Numbered from the stretch's first letter, positions 22,901 to 34,270 are shown. The stretch is 53,974 nt of DNA from Zychaea mexicana (GCF_025766255.1 NW_026516864.1:1-53974), one strand, 5' to 3'. Notes: generated from the sequence alone by a model not told the origin. Program-made: numbers and translations.

Positions 22901-23391
22901 TGTTATATCGACTATATCGTCTTCCTCGTTGCTGTACCCCCACTCAATGTCGTCCGCATCCAATACACGAGTATGAGCACCAACCACAGTCTCACTATCG
23001 CTATCACCACCGTTTTCGAATATGTTATCCTCAATGTCGAGAGGTATTCTGCAGTTGGCATTGACAGCTACATTCAGAGATAATTCGTTATTAGTCGATC
23101 TATCAACAATTCTACTCAACAACTTATCATACCTTGAGGACGAGGGTAAGGAAGTGAAAAGGACTCCGGAGATGAAAGATGAATAGGAGAAGGGGGGTTG
23201 CCATCATCAATATCCATCGTATCATCACCATAATCGTCCATGTCCGCGTTAGAATTGCCTGCTAGTGGTGGCAAAACACTGGATTCACTAGTACTATCCA
23301 TGGTTACGCCATTGCCAACTGATGATCGGGACATGTTATTGCTCAAGGATTCATAGAGAGCGATCATACTAGCCACTATATTCGAAGTCAA
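19953..23391 (-). pseudogene. Plavaka-2 transposase (TNP2/CACTA-like), multi-exon, broken
   Basis: A first exon (23391-about 23130) is acidic and Ser-rich with donor GTATGA; more N-terminal coding lies to about 22510, including CSRCHSLY. About 190 bp of AT-rich sequence (22300-22490) then separates CSRCHSLY from YCPTECTND; it may be an intron or a small insertion. The core runs 22235-21302 and 21207-20106, joined across a clear 94-bp intron (21301-21208, GTAAGT...CTAG) that restores the reading MQTLADGIVLPPD seen uninterrupted in Plavaka-1. It has LNVDWFGPF and IDPMHNLFLGT. Breaks: a one-base frameshift near 21826 and an in-frame TAG at 20105-20103. The last part ends PLPRKMLA at 19953. Confidence 0.85.
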
Positions 23392-24184
23392 ATATCATTA
23401 TTACCATACTGATGCTTGGAAAAGTAGCTTATAAAATACCATCCTGCTGTGTCTCGCCTCTTAGTACAACGTGATCACGCTCATCGTGGTTTTGACGTAC
23501 TTGTTTTGTCACCAACTCATAACCCCGTGGGTTTGACCTGCTGCACGTCTCGACAGTAGCAAGCAACCATACGTCTATTGCTTGCCATTATGCATCAACA
23601 AAAAAGCGAATGTAGATAAAAGATTAACCTCAAAAGAATTCACTTTTATATAAGAAAAAGCTTCCTATAAATGGGGTCGTCTTAAATAATTCAGGGGTTG
23701 TTGCTCCTACACTGTCCCTAAATTTTCAAATCTCTACTTAATCGCATTGGTTATTCACAACAATGAAAAAAAAATAAACGCATTCGATCAGCATCGTAAA
23801 ACATGTACTGCTTTGTAATACGCTGAGAATGTTTTAATATATAAAAATGCCTTGTAGCAACCTTTTTTTTGAATGCAACTGGTTTCGGCATAACATCAAA
23901 TTATATATATGAGAGCGGCATTTTTCGGCACTTTGCATATGTTTGTAAGAGAGCAGTATGAAAAGTACACATGATCTTTTGAAGTAAGGGTTGTAGGGGG
24001 ATTATGAGGATGCAGAACAGTGGTAGTGCGAGACCCGTTACTTTTTTTTTAGGTACATAGAATGGTGCATGTTGGTGTACGTGAAGAAAAATTCATAAAA
24101 GACTTCTCTTTGTAACGAAAGCATACACTTGGAGTGCTTCATCCGATGTAGTATTGAGTAACTAACATGAAGTTCTGTTCTTGC
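23392..24184. other. Right non-coding arm of Plavaka-2
   Basis: No supported gene. It lies between the transposase start and the nested MITE and should contain the transposase promoter. AT-rich with scattered poly-A/T runs. Confidence 0.45.
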
Positions 24185-25071
24185 TAGGGGTCGCAATTGG
24201 ACGGGTCGGGTCGGGTCAAGGGTCTGACCCGTTGACCCACGGGTCAAGAAAACACTGACCCGACCCGACCCGTTCAACCCGACGGGTCAAAACTCGGGTT
24301 GACGGGTCACTACTGATTTTGATTTGGTGACAAAGGAGGTGTCAATCAACCTGAGCTTGAGCACTGGAAGTGCAAAACTACATGTATACACAGCTCTCTA
24401 AGATGATGGCACGCAAATTCCTAGCAGTGCTAGCAATATCTACGTTTTGTGTGATTATTCTTAAAGGTAAAGGGTTTGTGCCATAACAAAAGAAATCGTT
24501 TGCGCTCACATGCATTAAAGAAAGCATAATGGTTAAAGTGTGGTTAAAAATCGACTTCCTTTAAATGCCCCTAATCCTTTTCCCTTTTCTTTTCATTTCT
24601 TCCTTCTTCTTCATTTCTCTTTTCTTAATTTCTTCTACGTCTTTTGTCAAATCTCGTCTCTCACTGCCACTCTCTATTGTCTATTCTCATTGTACTATTG
24701 CTACTTCTTTACTTTGCTACTTCTTTACTACTATTACATATATTGCTTATAGCTTACTTATCTTACACTTTTGAATATAAAATATGATCCCACAATGAAA
24801 AAGAATATAAGTACGTTTTATGTTACAGTTCTATAGCAGACATATTGACAACTACATCTCTAATATAATGATCCTTTCCAACAAGAAGATTGACTACTTG
24901 ATTACAAGTACCTCATAGATATCATATGTATACACGGGTCACAACGGGTCAACGGGTCGGGTCAAGGGTTAGACGGGTTGACCCGCGGGTCAGAAAAGCA
25001 TCAACCCGACCCGTTGACCCGTCCTCAACCCGCGGGTCGGTTTTGACCCGTGGGTCAGATTGCGACCCCTA
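24185..25071. mobile_element. hAT-like MITE with GGGTC-rich ends, 8-bp duplication
   Basis: Terminal inverted repeats are TAGGGGTCGCAATTGGACGG and, reverse complement, TAGGGGTCGCAATCTGACCC. The perfect 8-bp duplication GTTCTTGC is at 24177-24184 and 25072-25079. Both ends are packed with GGGTC/GACCC units (acgggtcgggtcgggtc; gacccgttgaccc). The AT-rich centre is non-coding. It is a different family from the MITE at 13613-14640 but has the same design, with pentamer arrays next to a short TIR. Confidence 0.9.
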
Positions 25072-25272
25072 GTTCTTGCAGCTATTGCATATACTGGGAG
25101 CTTTTTGGACCAATATAGTAAGCTTACATATACAAACAGAAACTTCATGCATAACTACTGCATCCACTCTCTGAAAACCCCCCAACTTCTTTGGGGGCAC
25201 ACCTTGCCTCTTTATATACAAATATCAAGGTCTTTCAAAAGCCCTTGATATTGGACTTTTCGCATGGTGATC

Positions 25273-26262
25273 AGTGCACTCAACAAATGCAGCTTGGAAT
25301 GCCGAGTTGTACTTGGTTACGCTACCAACTTGGCGACAGGACTCGAGTTGTTGGCGATTGGTGTTATAGACATTCAATGGTAAGAATCGTTCACGAATCG
25401 CCTTCTTGAAAATTTATGCAATGTTTTAGAGGCCTGGTCTGCTTGTCTCAACATACGCCACCATAGGGTCGCATCATCTACCATTTGACTTGTTGCGATG
25501 GCGACACACATAGTCTTCTTGATGTTGGCCTTGGTAAAATACTCCTCGAGGTTGAATAGCCAGGATTCGATCTTGTAGGGGCTACCTGAGTATTTTTCTT
25601 CTGGTGGCTTGAACTTGTATGGGCTGCGTGAGTGTGAGTGGGATCCTTGCTTACTGTCACCCTCACTAGTGGAGTCTTCATCTGAGGACTTGTTCACCTG
25701 TTCCATTTTGGGGTCCGAGGCATCATCATCAGATGATGAAGATGAGTCCTTATCGGAGTCAGAAGGATCATCATATGCCTGTGTAGATCGGGTGCCCTGA
25801 CCGTGGGATCTGTGCGCCTTGTCTGACATTACTTGTGTCACCTTTCTTAGTTTGCTGTGATCTCTTGTAACTTGCTCACTACATGCGACATAGTAGACGA
25901 CAAGGTCGTTACTTGTTCTTGAATCTTGTCCTGGGTAACATAGACCTTATGCATTTCTGATGAGAGTTGAGTATTGAGCTGGTCCCAGAGCTGGTGTACT
26001 TCTTGTAGGGCTAGTGCCGCTGTGTCACCCATGTGGTGGGGCTCAGCACCTCGGTCCATGGGTATAGGTTTTTCTTGTGCTTCGTTCATAATACTTGTGT
26101 TCAATGAGGGAACTTGTTCTACTTCCTTTAGGTTTTTCATATTGCTGGGAGCTACTTCGTGGTCCAGAACTTCTTGCTCTATGGCTTCACTTGCGTCGAA
26201 ATACCTGTTCCTAGTCGACGTTGACTGTGTCGGCTTAGGGCTAATAATCTATTTACTGGTAC
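25273..26262 (-). pseudogene. gypsy-1 Gag N-terminal and capsid part
   Basis: Two open parts are seen, 26140-25847 and 25841-25374, separated by a frameshift near 25845. The first is a coiled-coil-like region (LQEVHQLWDQLNTQL). The second is Ser/Asp-rich and then gives YSGSPYKIESWLFNLEEYF and DDATLWWRM, typical of a Retrotrans_gag domain. The domain continues in another frame to 25273 as LESCRQVGSVTKYNSAFQAA. Coding sequence continues upstream of 26140 (ASEAIEQEVLDHE). Broken and interrupted by Plavaka-2. Confidence 0.8.
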
Positions 26263-26487
26263 TTGCTTGACTAGAAGAGTCTATTCCAGTATGTGGGTTT
26301 TGCACTCTCTTCTCTTAGTTCTGAGATGCAAATTTCTCCAATAGCTGGTCTGCTGGTGTTGATAGAAAGCTTGACCAGAATTGCTTTATTTCTTGACGTT
26401 GTTCTTGTTCGTTCAGCTTGCCTTGTCCTTGCACGTGCTCTTGCTAGCTTGCTTATAACTTGTTGACTGTTGATTGATGAATCGAAA

Positions 26488-26499
26488 CTTCCGCTACCA
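26488..26499 (-). promoter_or_regulatory. Primer-binding site of gypsy-1
   Basis: On the minus strand TGGTAGCGGAAG follows the LTR end after two bases. TGGTAGCG is the usual complement of the 3' end of initiator methionine tRNA in Ty elements, so tRNA-iMet priming is likely. Confidence 0.65.
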
Positions 26500-26501
26500 A
26501 G

Positions 26502-26686
26502 TGTTATAGACTAGGGTCTTGTCTACAGGGAACGTTTATCCAGGTCAGTGCATGATTCAGTGGAAAAGAGGTTACTTTTTATTTTCCCAGCCCAGCCAGC
26601 CTTTATATACTGCTCGGCCTAATAAGCTTTGTACAACCTAGGCCGGGGCTTAGGTTTCTTGGCTAAATGCTACCTAGTCGGTAACA
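26502..26686 (-). repeat. 5' LTR of gypsy-1
   Basis: 185 bp bounded by TGTTA and TAACA (plus strand 26502 TGTTATAGAC, 26686 GTCGGTAACA). It lies immediately upstream of the PBS on the minus strand. TTTATATACTG within it could be the promoter core. The other LTR is outside the window, so identity between LTRs cannot be used for dating. Confidence 0.7.
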
Positions 26687-26697
26687 TATATCTATAG

Positions 26698-27906
26698 TTG
26701 AAAGACCAATTGTACGAGTTCTATCCAAACGATATGATCTCAGTACAAAAATGGCTGGATGAACGTCTTATACAAGATAGTTATATCGTTTATTGCAGCA
26801 ACACAGCTGAATATACAAGCAATGTTAACACTTACTCGCTTGGCTTCCTATCACAGAACCAACTCGCCCAGCTTCAGTAGTCGTGGACAGTTCGCATAGA
26901 TGCCACCTACAAGATCACTGCACGTATTGCTGACATTATGTACACCATTGTGACATGTGATCCACATACCAGACGCAGATATCTAGTTGCATACATGTTT
27001 ACGAACGATTATTCAGCTGGCCCAATCCATCAATGGCTATGCTTTCTTCACCAGACATGCCAAATGGATGTTGAGCATATAACCATTGACTGCAGCATCC
27101 CTGAAGTCAATGTAATCCAATCTGAGCTCCCTGCTGCAACGATTCACTACTACGCCTTTCATATCATCTAAGCTTGCAACTGCAACCTGAAAAGCAAAGT
27201 TCGTTTGGATGCATCGCACACAGCAGAAGAGCTTCAAGATTACCGTGCTAGAATGATGACAGCACTAAAAGAAATTTTACATGAAGACGATGTCGATACG
27301 CTCTATCACTCAATCTAAACGTTTCAGACAGAGTTCGAAGTGCAAGAGGGTTTCCAAGACTACTTTGAGGCTCATTGGTTGCCTGAGCACAAGATCCAAT
27401 ACTGGGCATCTGCATATATTGAGCCTGCAAAAAGACATATGATGACTAACAACTTCATCGAGTCCTGGCACAACCAACTCAAGACCGTATACCTTAAGCA
27501 TTTACGAAACAAGAGACTTGACCGTTTGTTTTTTGTCCTTACATATGAAGTCCAGTATTTTTCAAGAGCGAACAGGACCGTGTATTAAGCAACAATGGGC
27601 GCATGGGACCATTGGAGAATGGGCTATCGCGCCGTCGACACCTGGCATCTTCTGTTGACGTCGAAGTACTTGCAGCAATGATCCACAATCCTCAGGGTGA
27701 ACAAAGTAGTAGCCCAATGGCAGGTATTTGGACAGTGAAATCATTTTAGGCTCAAGCATCTGAGGTATACGAAGTAGTAGTTAGCGATGCCATGCTCCTT
27801 GAATCATGTACCTGTGAAGATTATCAGCGTAGGCACACGCCCTGTAAGCATATGTATCTGTTGAAGCAATTTATAGGCATAGAGCTTCGGTTTGAAACAG
27901 AGCGGC
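26698..27906 (+). pseudogene. MULE (Mutator-like) transposase with SWIM zinc finger, broken
   Basis: Motifs in order: RIDATYKIT (first catalytic Asp, 26899-26901), DCSIPEVNVIQSELP with a downstream H-AC (second Asp region), TNNFIESWHNQLK (third acid, about 27450-27485), and CTCEDYQRRHTPCKH, a SWIM zinc finger near 27808-27855. This order is typical of Mutator-like transposases. Four in-frame stops (26878, 27169, 27316, 27586) and a frameshift near 27583 show that it is dead. Both ends are cut, by the gypsy-1 LTR on the left and by a hAT-like MITE on the right. Confidence 0.85.
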
Positions 27907-28577
27907 CCATGACGCGCATCATTACTTATCCCTCTACTTTGCTACCTACAATGGATTTTTCTCTATGACGTACTACTTTACTAGATTTAGCATGGCCTCT
28001 CAACTAGTTTTATCAAGTTTGTGCATTCCGTTTAAGATTGTGCATTCTGGGGCTCATAACAGAGTTATCTTACCCGTTCACCCTTTGCCTTTTTTGAGCC
28101 ACTATACATTATACACGCGTAGAGACACAGCAGCTGTGTGTACTGCCGGTTGTGGTTCCATTCCTCCAATATTACGATAACATATTGTACAATACTAAGT
28201 CGCTCTAAGTACTATGAGTTCCACTTTTTTTGTAAAAACTGTGCTTTCATCTTTTAACTATGCAATGACCCACATCGTATAAAAAATGTTTACATTATGT
28301 TTCTCTTATTCATTTTGAGATTGCTGTTCAATGTACAGTAGTAAACTATACTTTTTTACTGCAGTATTCAGGTATACCGCGATATTTGAACACACACATA
28401 TCAGCTTTCATTCAAAGATACCTGATTTTGCCTTTTTTATATACATGACAGGTTCGGTTCTTCGGTTCGATTCTTCGGTTCTACAGTTCTCATTGGTTCT
28501 AGTCGGTTCGGTTTTTGCTTTGTATGGTTCGGTCCGGTTCCCTTGAACAAAACCGAACCGAACTATGCGGATCCTTA
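27907..28577. mobile_element. Truncated copy of the GGTTCG-type hAT-like MITE
   Basis: It starts at the internal sequence cccatgacgcgcat, also found near 13960, and stays closely similar to 13959-14640 through the GGTTCGG-rich end and the terminal GCGGATCCTTA. The left 340 bp present in the full copy are missing. It lies between the MULE relic and the LINE. Confidence 0.8.
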
Positions 28578-28616
28578 CTCAGTACTCCTCTGTCACCCTT
28601 TGTCTTCGTATTGACG

Positions 28617-29516
28617 ATGACGGATACTCATCGTCTACCCAGATCTACAGGACATAGGTCTTGGGCCAACGTCGTTCGCAACAAGAGCGACACTATTTTC
28701 ACCGCCAATGTATTTGAGGAAACACGCCGTTCGCACCAAGCAGAGACCATCTTAGCCCGCGCCCTCAATGTTGATGCTGTCATTTTCGACTTCGGCACTG
28801 CCCTTCCGTCCAAATCAGAAGCGTATCGCTTGATCGCCACATTAGGCCCAGTGCATGGCGCATTGGTTATTTCTCGCACCCAACATCCAGAGGCACCTCT
28901 TCTCATCGAAGCTCGCTACATTGACTACAAGGATACACTAAAAGCAATAAACGACGGTGTAACATATCTGGACCACCCACAGCCTTATCGTGCAACAAAG
29001 GCCGTCTCCGTAGACGCTGAGTTAGTAAAGGTAAATTTCAAATACTTGCCATTTATATCTCCAGAGGCCCTGTCGGCCGGACTCCAGAACACATGGAAAA
29101 CTACAGCAAAGTCTGCCAAAATTGCCTCTATGCTTGCCCGAGACTGGAATATTCGAAGGTGAAGCAACCGTAATTCTTGATATCACTCCTCCTGACAACA
29201 CAATGCGCGACGATGGCAACCCGTACTACATGCCGCTGCGGCGTTTCATTGAATTTGACAATTGGGGTCAAAAATTCCCGGCTTCCTGGAAAAACTGCCC
29301 CTAATCTGCTGGTATTGCTCAGAAGAGGGACACCGGGGCAGAGACTGTCCTAAGTTGGACCCTGTCGAATGTTACTACTGTCGCCAAACGGGACATTACC
29401 AATGCAGCTGCAATGCCAAAAAAGCTGCTGATCAACGCGCCAGAATCGATAGAATGGACGAGCACGAGCTACTGGCGTCCTTTGAACAACAACCCGAGCA
29501 ACACCCTGGAGCATAG
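28617..29516 (+). pseudogene. LINE ORF1 (nucleic-acid-binding protein with two zinc knuckles)
   Basis: It starts MTDTHRLPRST 21 bp inside the element. The first 182 codons are open to 29162; the coding sequence then changes frame near 29125-29165 and again near 29270. The C-terminal part has two knuckles, CWYCSEEGHRGRDC and CYYCRQTGHYQCSC, as in many LINE ORF1 proteins that coat the element RNA. The middle part (about residues 60-150) resembles an RNA-recognition-type fold in composition, but I cannot confirm it. Confidence 0.8.
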
Positions 29517-29941
29517 TCCTCAGCATCGCAGCAACCATCTCAACGCTCTGCACTATCACAACAGCAACCTGAGTCCCCAACACTAGTAGCAGAAACGACC
29601 ACAACAGCTTGTGAACCAGCCGACGTCGACTCAAACTCACACGCTGCAGATATTGACGATCAGACAGAACACCAACGACCAGCAGTTTCAGTTTCCTTCA
29701 GTGACGACAGTGACATGACGGAAGCCGATAAGTTCGAAAAACCCGCCCGACACTCAGACGAGTCGATCTGCCGAGATCCCAAGAAGCAACGAACCGACAA
29801 CAAACCTCAGTACACCGACCATAGCAGCAATGATACGCATCCCCTAGCCACAGTCAAGGACAACCTACGTGGCTCGACGTTAGCCACCATATCTGAAGGG
29901 AGCTCTCCACCCTCTTCCGGTCTGCGATTATAAAGATTGTA

Positions 29942-32900
29942 ACCAACTATGCAAGGGTGGCCTCCCTGAATGCCCGCAGCATTCTTAAAGAGGCCAACCC
30001 TACAACCCAGTCTCAATTCACTGCTCATTTACGATCCAAAACGCTTAATATAGACATACTCGCACTATAGGAAGTATCACACACACGTTCCATCTCTTTA
30101 ACCGACCATGACTTATAAAAACTTTCCTGTATTTTTTCCCGTTCTTCCTCTTGCTTTACCAGACACTGTGGGCTCGTTTGCCTCAACCCCTCTTACTTTC
30201 TTTCTAATACCTATGTGACCCCCGATCAATGTTGTATTGTCTCCGATATTTGTACCTCACATGGGGCTCTATGTCGTCTGGTGGTGATATACGCCTACGC
30301 GGATGCACACCGTCGACCAGAGTTTTTTTCTTCTCTCCTTACCTTGCCATGTTTTAGATTTTTTACGGACTCCACCATCATTGTGGGCGATTTCAACTTG
30401 CACCTTCATGAAACCGTCCCTACTGGTATTCGCCCATGGACACAATTTCTGCTTGATCGTTGCGTCAACTGTCTTTACCTAGACGATAGCGACATCTTAT
30501 CACCCCCAACAGCTACCCCTACGTTTTCACGAGGGAAGCACCGCACGACTATTGACTATATGTTTGCTCATACGGCACTACGCTCCCACATCATCCGAAC
30601 CACGCAACAACTCACCAACCCAGCATGGACCGATCACGATATGCTCATGCTTGACTTGAGGACTCGCAACATCAACTGTGGCCCAGAAACATGGCGTTTC
30701 AACCCCCTTTTACTCGAACATGAAGACTATCAGTTACTCTTGCGGGAGTCTCTTAAAACTTTCTTTGACTATACCTCCAACGGCACCACCTCACCACAAG
30801 CGGAATGGGACCAGCTCAAGAATGTTATTAAGGAGTCCGCTCTCTAATTCAGTCGCTCGCTCAGTCGCTATACCAAGAACCGCCTGTCCGCTCTCCATCG
30901 CCAATGACAACAACACCTATTCAGTCCAACACCCACCTCTCGATCGACCCTCCCAGCACTTGAACGAGAAATCGCCCAGATCAATGAAGCCAAAACTCGT
31001 CAATTATTGCTACGCACAGCTACTTGCTGGCACGAGGAAGGCAAACGTAACAACAAGTATCTCTTCCGAGTGCTACGTGAGCGCCACAATACAGCTACTA
31101 TTCAACAATTGCGTGATCCCGCCACGGGCGCACAGTTCTTTACCTCCGAGGATATCCTTCGCCATGCTCAGTCTTTCTATACCAACCTGTTCGCGCCGGA
31201 GCCGGTATCACCTCCTGCAATTGATAGCCTCCTCAGCAATGTCCCGGAAGACGCTCGGCTTTCTGAATCACAACAAACCAGACTAACCACCCCTTTCACA
31301 ATGTCGGAGCTGGTCCTCATGTTGAAACACACTCCACTTGGAAAAAGTCCTAGCCTTGATGGTTTGCCATTTGAGCTTTACCGCCACCTCGCATCCCACG
31401 ACGGCTTCATCCAGCTGCTTCTCTCTGTACTTAATGGAGCACTTGGAGAACAACTTTTCCCGGACTCTTGGATGAAAATCCGAATTATCTTACTCTTCAA
31501 GAAAGGAGATCCACAATTACTGTCCAACTGGCGACCACTCTCCCTCATTAACTCGGACGCCAAAATCTTCACGAACCTACTGGCAAATCGCTTACAACCA
31601 ATGATGAACACGATCATTAATCCATTCCAGATTGGGTTCCTCGCCAACCACTTGATTTCTGACTACGGCTGGACGGTGCAGAATATCATGAGTCATGCGC
31701 ACAAAATTGAATCGACACAGGAACCAGTTGGCGTATTAATCGATCAAACAAAAGCTTATGATATGGTAAACAGTGAGTATCTCAAACAAACCATGGCAAG
31801 GTTTGGACTTCCCTTTTCTTTCATTGACTCTATTGTATCTCTCTTCTTCTCTACCTCCATTTTTCTTTCTCTTAACAGCTGGCTCTCTGAGCCAGTTCGT
31901 CAGCTTCGAGGTTTGCACCAAGGGGACCCATTTTCCCCATTACTCTTTAATACTGCTTTTGAACCCCTCCTTCTCTCCCTTCTTTCTGATTCCCTTCTAC
32001 TCGGAGCACCCTTGGCGCCACTCCCCCCTCGAAGCAGCACTCATTTACACACCATTAGTCTAGTAAGAGAGTATCCACCAATCAAAATACTTGCCTATGT
32101 GGACGACCTTTTGGTCTTCCTACACGGTATTGACGAGTAGGACTGATTGCTGACCCACATCAACACATACGGCCGTGCATCCAATGGACGCATCAACCTC
32201 AACAAAACCGTGGTGTTCTCTTTGTCTGGAAAAGCTCATCAACGGTGGATCTCACGCGTTGAAACGCTTGGCGCTCGCTGGCACGACAGCACCTCACCCC
32301 AAATGCTAACATACCTCGGGTATCCATTGTACAACAATCCACACCAGCTCGCATCTTTCTTGGATAATCTCTACACCATATTGCTCTACTAAAACAACGC
32401 CATCTCTCTATCCAAGCAGAATCTATAGTTGCCAACTCACTGCTACTCTCTCGACTATGGCATGTCCTCCGCGTGTGTATCGTCCTGGTCGAGTGGTTAC
32501 AGAAATGTCAAAACTTAATTCGACAATACCTGCTCCCTTTCTTCCCTTTCCCTCGCTGGGGTCATGTATGCGCGCCCCGGCCCCAGGGAGGAGTAACCCT
32601 TAATAATAGATAAATCCTTAATAGTGTTAACTTTAAAAGATTAATAGTTTAAAAATATATAATGTTAATTCTTTTAATTGATAAATCATTTAATGATTAA
32701 AACCTTTAAAGATTAAACGTTATATCTTTTATAGATTAAAACAACCCCCCGGAATGGTAATGAGGATACCTAAGTTACAGTAGTAACTTGCTCTCCTCCT
32801 CCAAGTGCTTAAGTCCTTGACTTACGCACGTACTGGCTTGGTTACTTGTCCAAGGAACAAGTAACTTATATCCTTTTAAAAATTCTCTATAAAAAAATTT

Positions 32901-33919
32901 CCAATTTTTTTGTCTTAGCAGAATTTATTGATAAATCTTTTAATGATAAAGCCTTAAATGATTTATTATTAATGATTGATTCCCAGGGTGGACTCAGCAT
33001 CGTTGACATCAAAGATCAATATGCTGCCCTCCATCTCATTTACTTACAACGCCTCTTCGCAACACATGCAACACCATCAAAACCACCCTTTGTTGTGTCT
33101 CTTATCCAACAACTTTTCGAACTATATACTGGACAGCCCTCTCGGTACAGTATGCTCCTCTGTCCCACTAAATTTAAACGTTTATATTCACCCTCCTCAC
33201 ATTTAGTCTAACTCCTCAAACTCATTCAACGCCTTCCACCATTCAATATCCCGGACAACACGCCGCTCTCCGCCCTTCTCGACCTGCCGCTACTCAGTGT
33301 GATTACTGCTCTCTCGCCGGATACGGAACTACGGAGACTTCCCGCTAAATACTTAGTGAGCAAAGCCTACTGTACTACAGATACTGGCCACGGCCTACAA
33401 CCGTTCAACCACAGCCGGCCACCTAACATCGTCACTATGGTTCACACCCGCGTCATCCTGGGACAATGGCATCTCCACCCAACACTCGACAAGGCACTGC
33501 AACTGCCTCATCAACCGCCACCGCTCCACAGCACACCCCCTCACCACATCTCAGCTGCCTCATCGACACTGCCACGAACCTCCCTAGTCTACAGCCGCCC
33601 GACTCCACCAAATCCAATATATATACTACATATTGGTCCTGGCAGCCTCCGTTGCTACTGGCGTGACAAGCAACTGCCTACTCCTGACTCTTCCACCATC
33701 ACAAACGCACTTAATTCGACTGAATGGCGACGCTTTTGGAAATCAGACATCCCCCATAGTGCACAGACGATCTGGTGGCGTCTGCTAATTAATTGTTTAT
33801 CAAACAAAGTACATCTTCACTGGGTTTTCAGCCAGAGACACCCTACCGACCTCTGCCTTATCTGTGAGGTGGAACCCGAATCATTACGTCATTTCTTCAT
33901 TAACTGCCCTTCGAACTGA
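29942..33919 (+). pseudogene. LINE ORF2 (endonuclease and reverse transcriptase), broken
   Basis: Endonuclease motifs: VASLNARSI near 29957, LALxEVSHT with a stop where Gln is expected (30068), GDFNLH near 30385 and TDHDML near 30633. RT motifs: LGKSPSLDGLPFELYR, ILLFKKGDPQLLSNWRPLSL, QTKAYDMV, GLHQGDPFSPLLF and the catalytic YVDD at 32096-32107. Most pieces share one frame, with stops at 30068, 30845 and 32138 among others; the frame changes near 32390. After the AT-rich insert the coding sequence resumes as QGGLSIVDIKDQYAALHL and ends with CLICEVEPESLRHFFINC, a Cys/His motif common at the end of L1-like ORF2. It has no RNase H domain. Confidence 0.85.
32595..32981. repeat. AT-rich MITE-like insertion in LINE ORF2
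   Basis: The reading QGG is present on both sides: cccagggaggagt on the left and cccagggtggact on the right, 11 of 13 bases equal. This suggests a target duplication. The ends, TTAATAATAGATAAATCC and (reverse complement) TTAATAATAAATCATT, are inverted repeats. An inner hairpin near 32843-32866 (TTACTTGTCC-AA-GGAACAAGTAA) is also present. No coding capacity. Confidence 0.65.
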
Positions 33920-34270
33920 TTTTCTGGCAACACATGGCTCAAGTGGTCCACGCCCCCAACCCATAAACCTCATCACATCTGGGCAGCTCTTCAGTTCCGA
34001 ACTCAGTCAGAACCCACCTTTTGGTCCAAAAACGTAGGACTGGTTGGACTTTTGATCCAAACTATTTGAGCAATGCATTGGCACACCATCCTTGAGGACG
34101 AACCTTAGCACTCTCAGACCGCAAATAACCACCTAGACCACCTACTACATAGATATCCCTTTTTACTCCTGCTACCCTCTGCTTAATGTATTATAAATTT
34201 TATATTTGGGGCACAAAGCCCCCAAATAAATCAATCCGAATTCATACAAAAAAAAAGTACTCCTCTGTCA

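Larger units (their letters stand above)
16195..25269. mobile_element. Plavaka-2, complete CACTA-type element with ATC duplication
   Basis: The left end reads CACTAGGC...AATATTAAGGGG. The right end, reverse complement, reads CACCATGC...AATATCAAGGGC with the same spacing. The 3-bp duplication ATC at 16192-16194 and 25270-25272 fits CACTA elements. Next to each end is a palindrome built on CCTTGATATT: near 16275-16303 and near 25224-25252. It carries a plus-strand companion gene (18252-19319) and a minus-strand transposase (23391-19953), convergent as in Plavaka-1, and hosts a hAT-like MITE at 24185-25071. It is inserted in gypsy-1 gag. Confidence 0.85.
5281..26686 (-). mobile_element. gypsy-1, Ty3/gypsy LTR retrotransposon split by nested insertions
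   Basis: Read on the minus strand from 26686 the order is LTR, PBS, Gag, zinc knuckle, protease, RT, RNase H, which is the Ty3/gypsy gene order. The pieces are 25273-26686, 15290-15682, 14649-15289, 13369-13612, 7417-7683 and 5281-6133. Coding continuity across the gaps is good: for example SPY at 13371 is followed by GAP at 7682, and Gag resumes at 15682. The integrase and the second LTR are not in the window because Plavaka-1 cuts the element at 5280. Every piece carries stops or frame breaks, so the copy is dead. Confidence 0.85.
28596..34255 (+). mobile_element. Full-length L1-like non-LTR retrotransposon (LINE)
   Basis: It is flanked by a 15-bp duplication AGTACTCCTCTGTCA (28581-28595 and 34256-34270) and ends in a run of nine A. 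It encodes ORF1 with two CCHC knuckles and ORF2 with apurinic-type endonuclease, RT and a C-terminal Cys/His motif. The perfect duplication argues for a fairly recent arrival, but both ORFs contain stops and frameshifts and an AT-rich insert sits in ORF2. Confidence 0.9.

Noticed and set aside
30678..31286. 202-aa ORF overlapping LINE ORF2
   Set aside because: It is in another frame from the endonuclease and RT motifs that flank it; it is a shadow.
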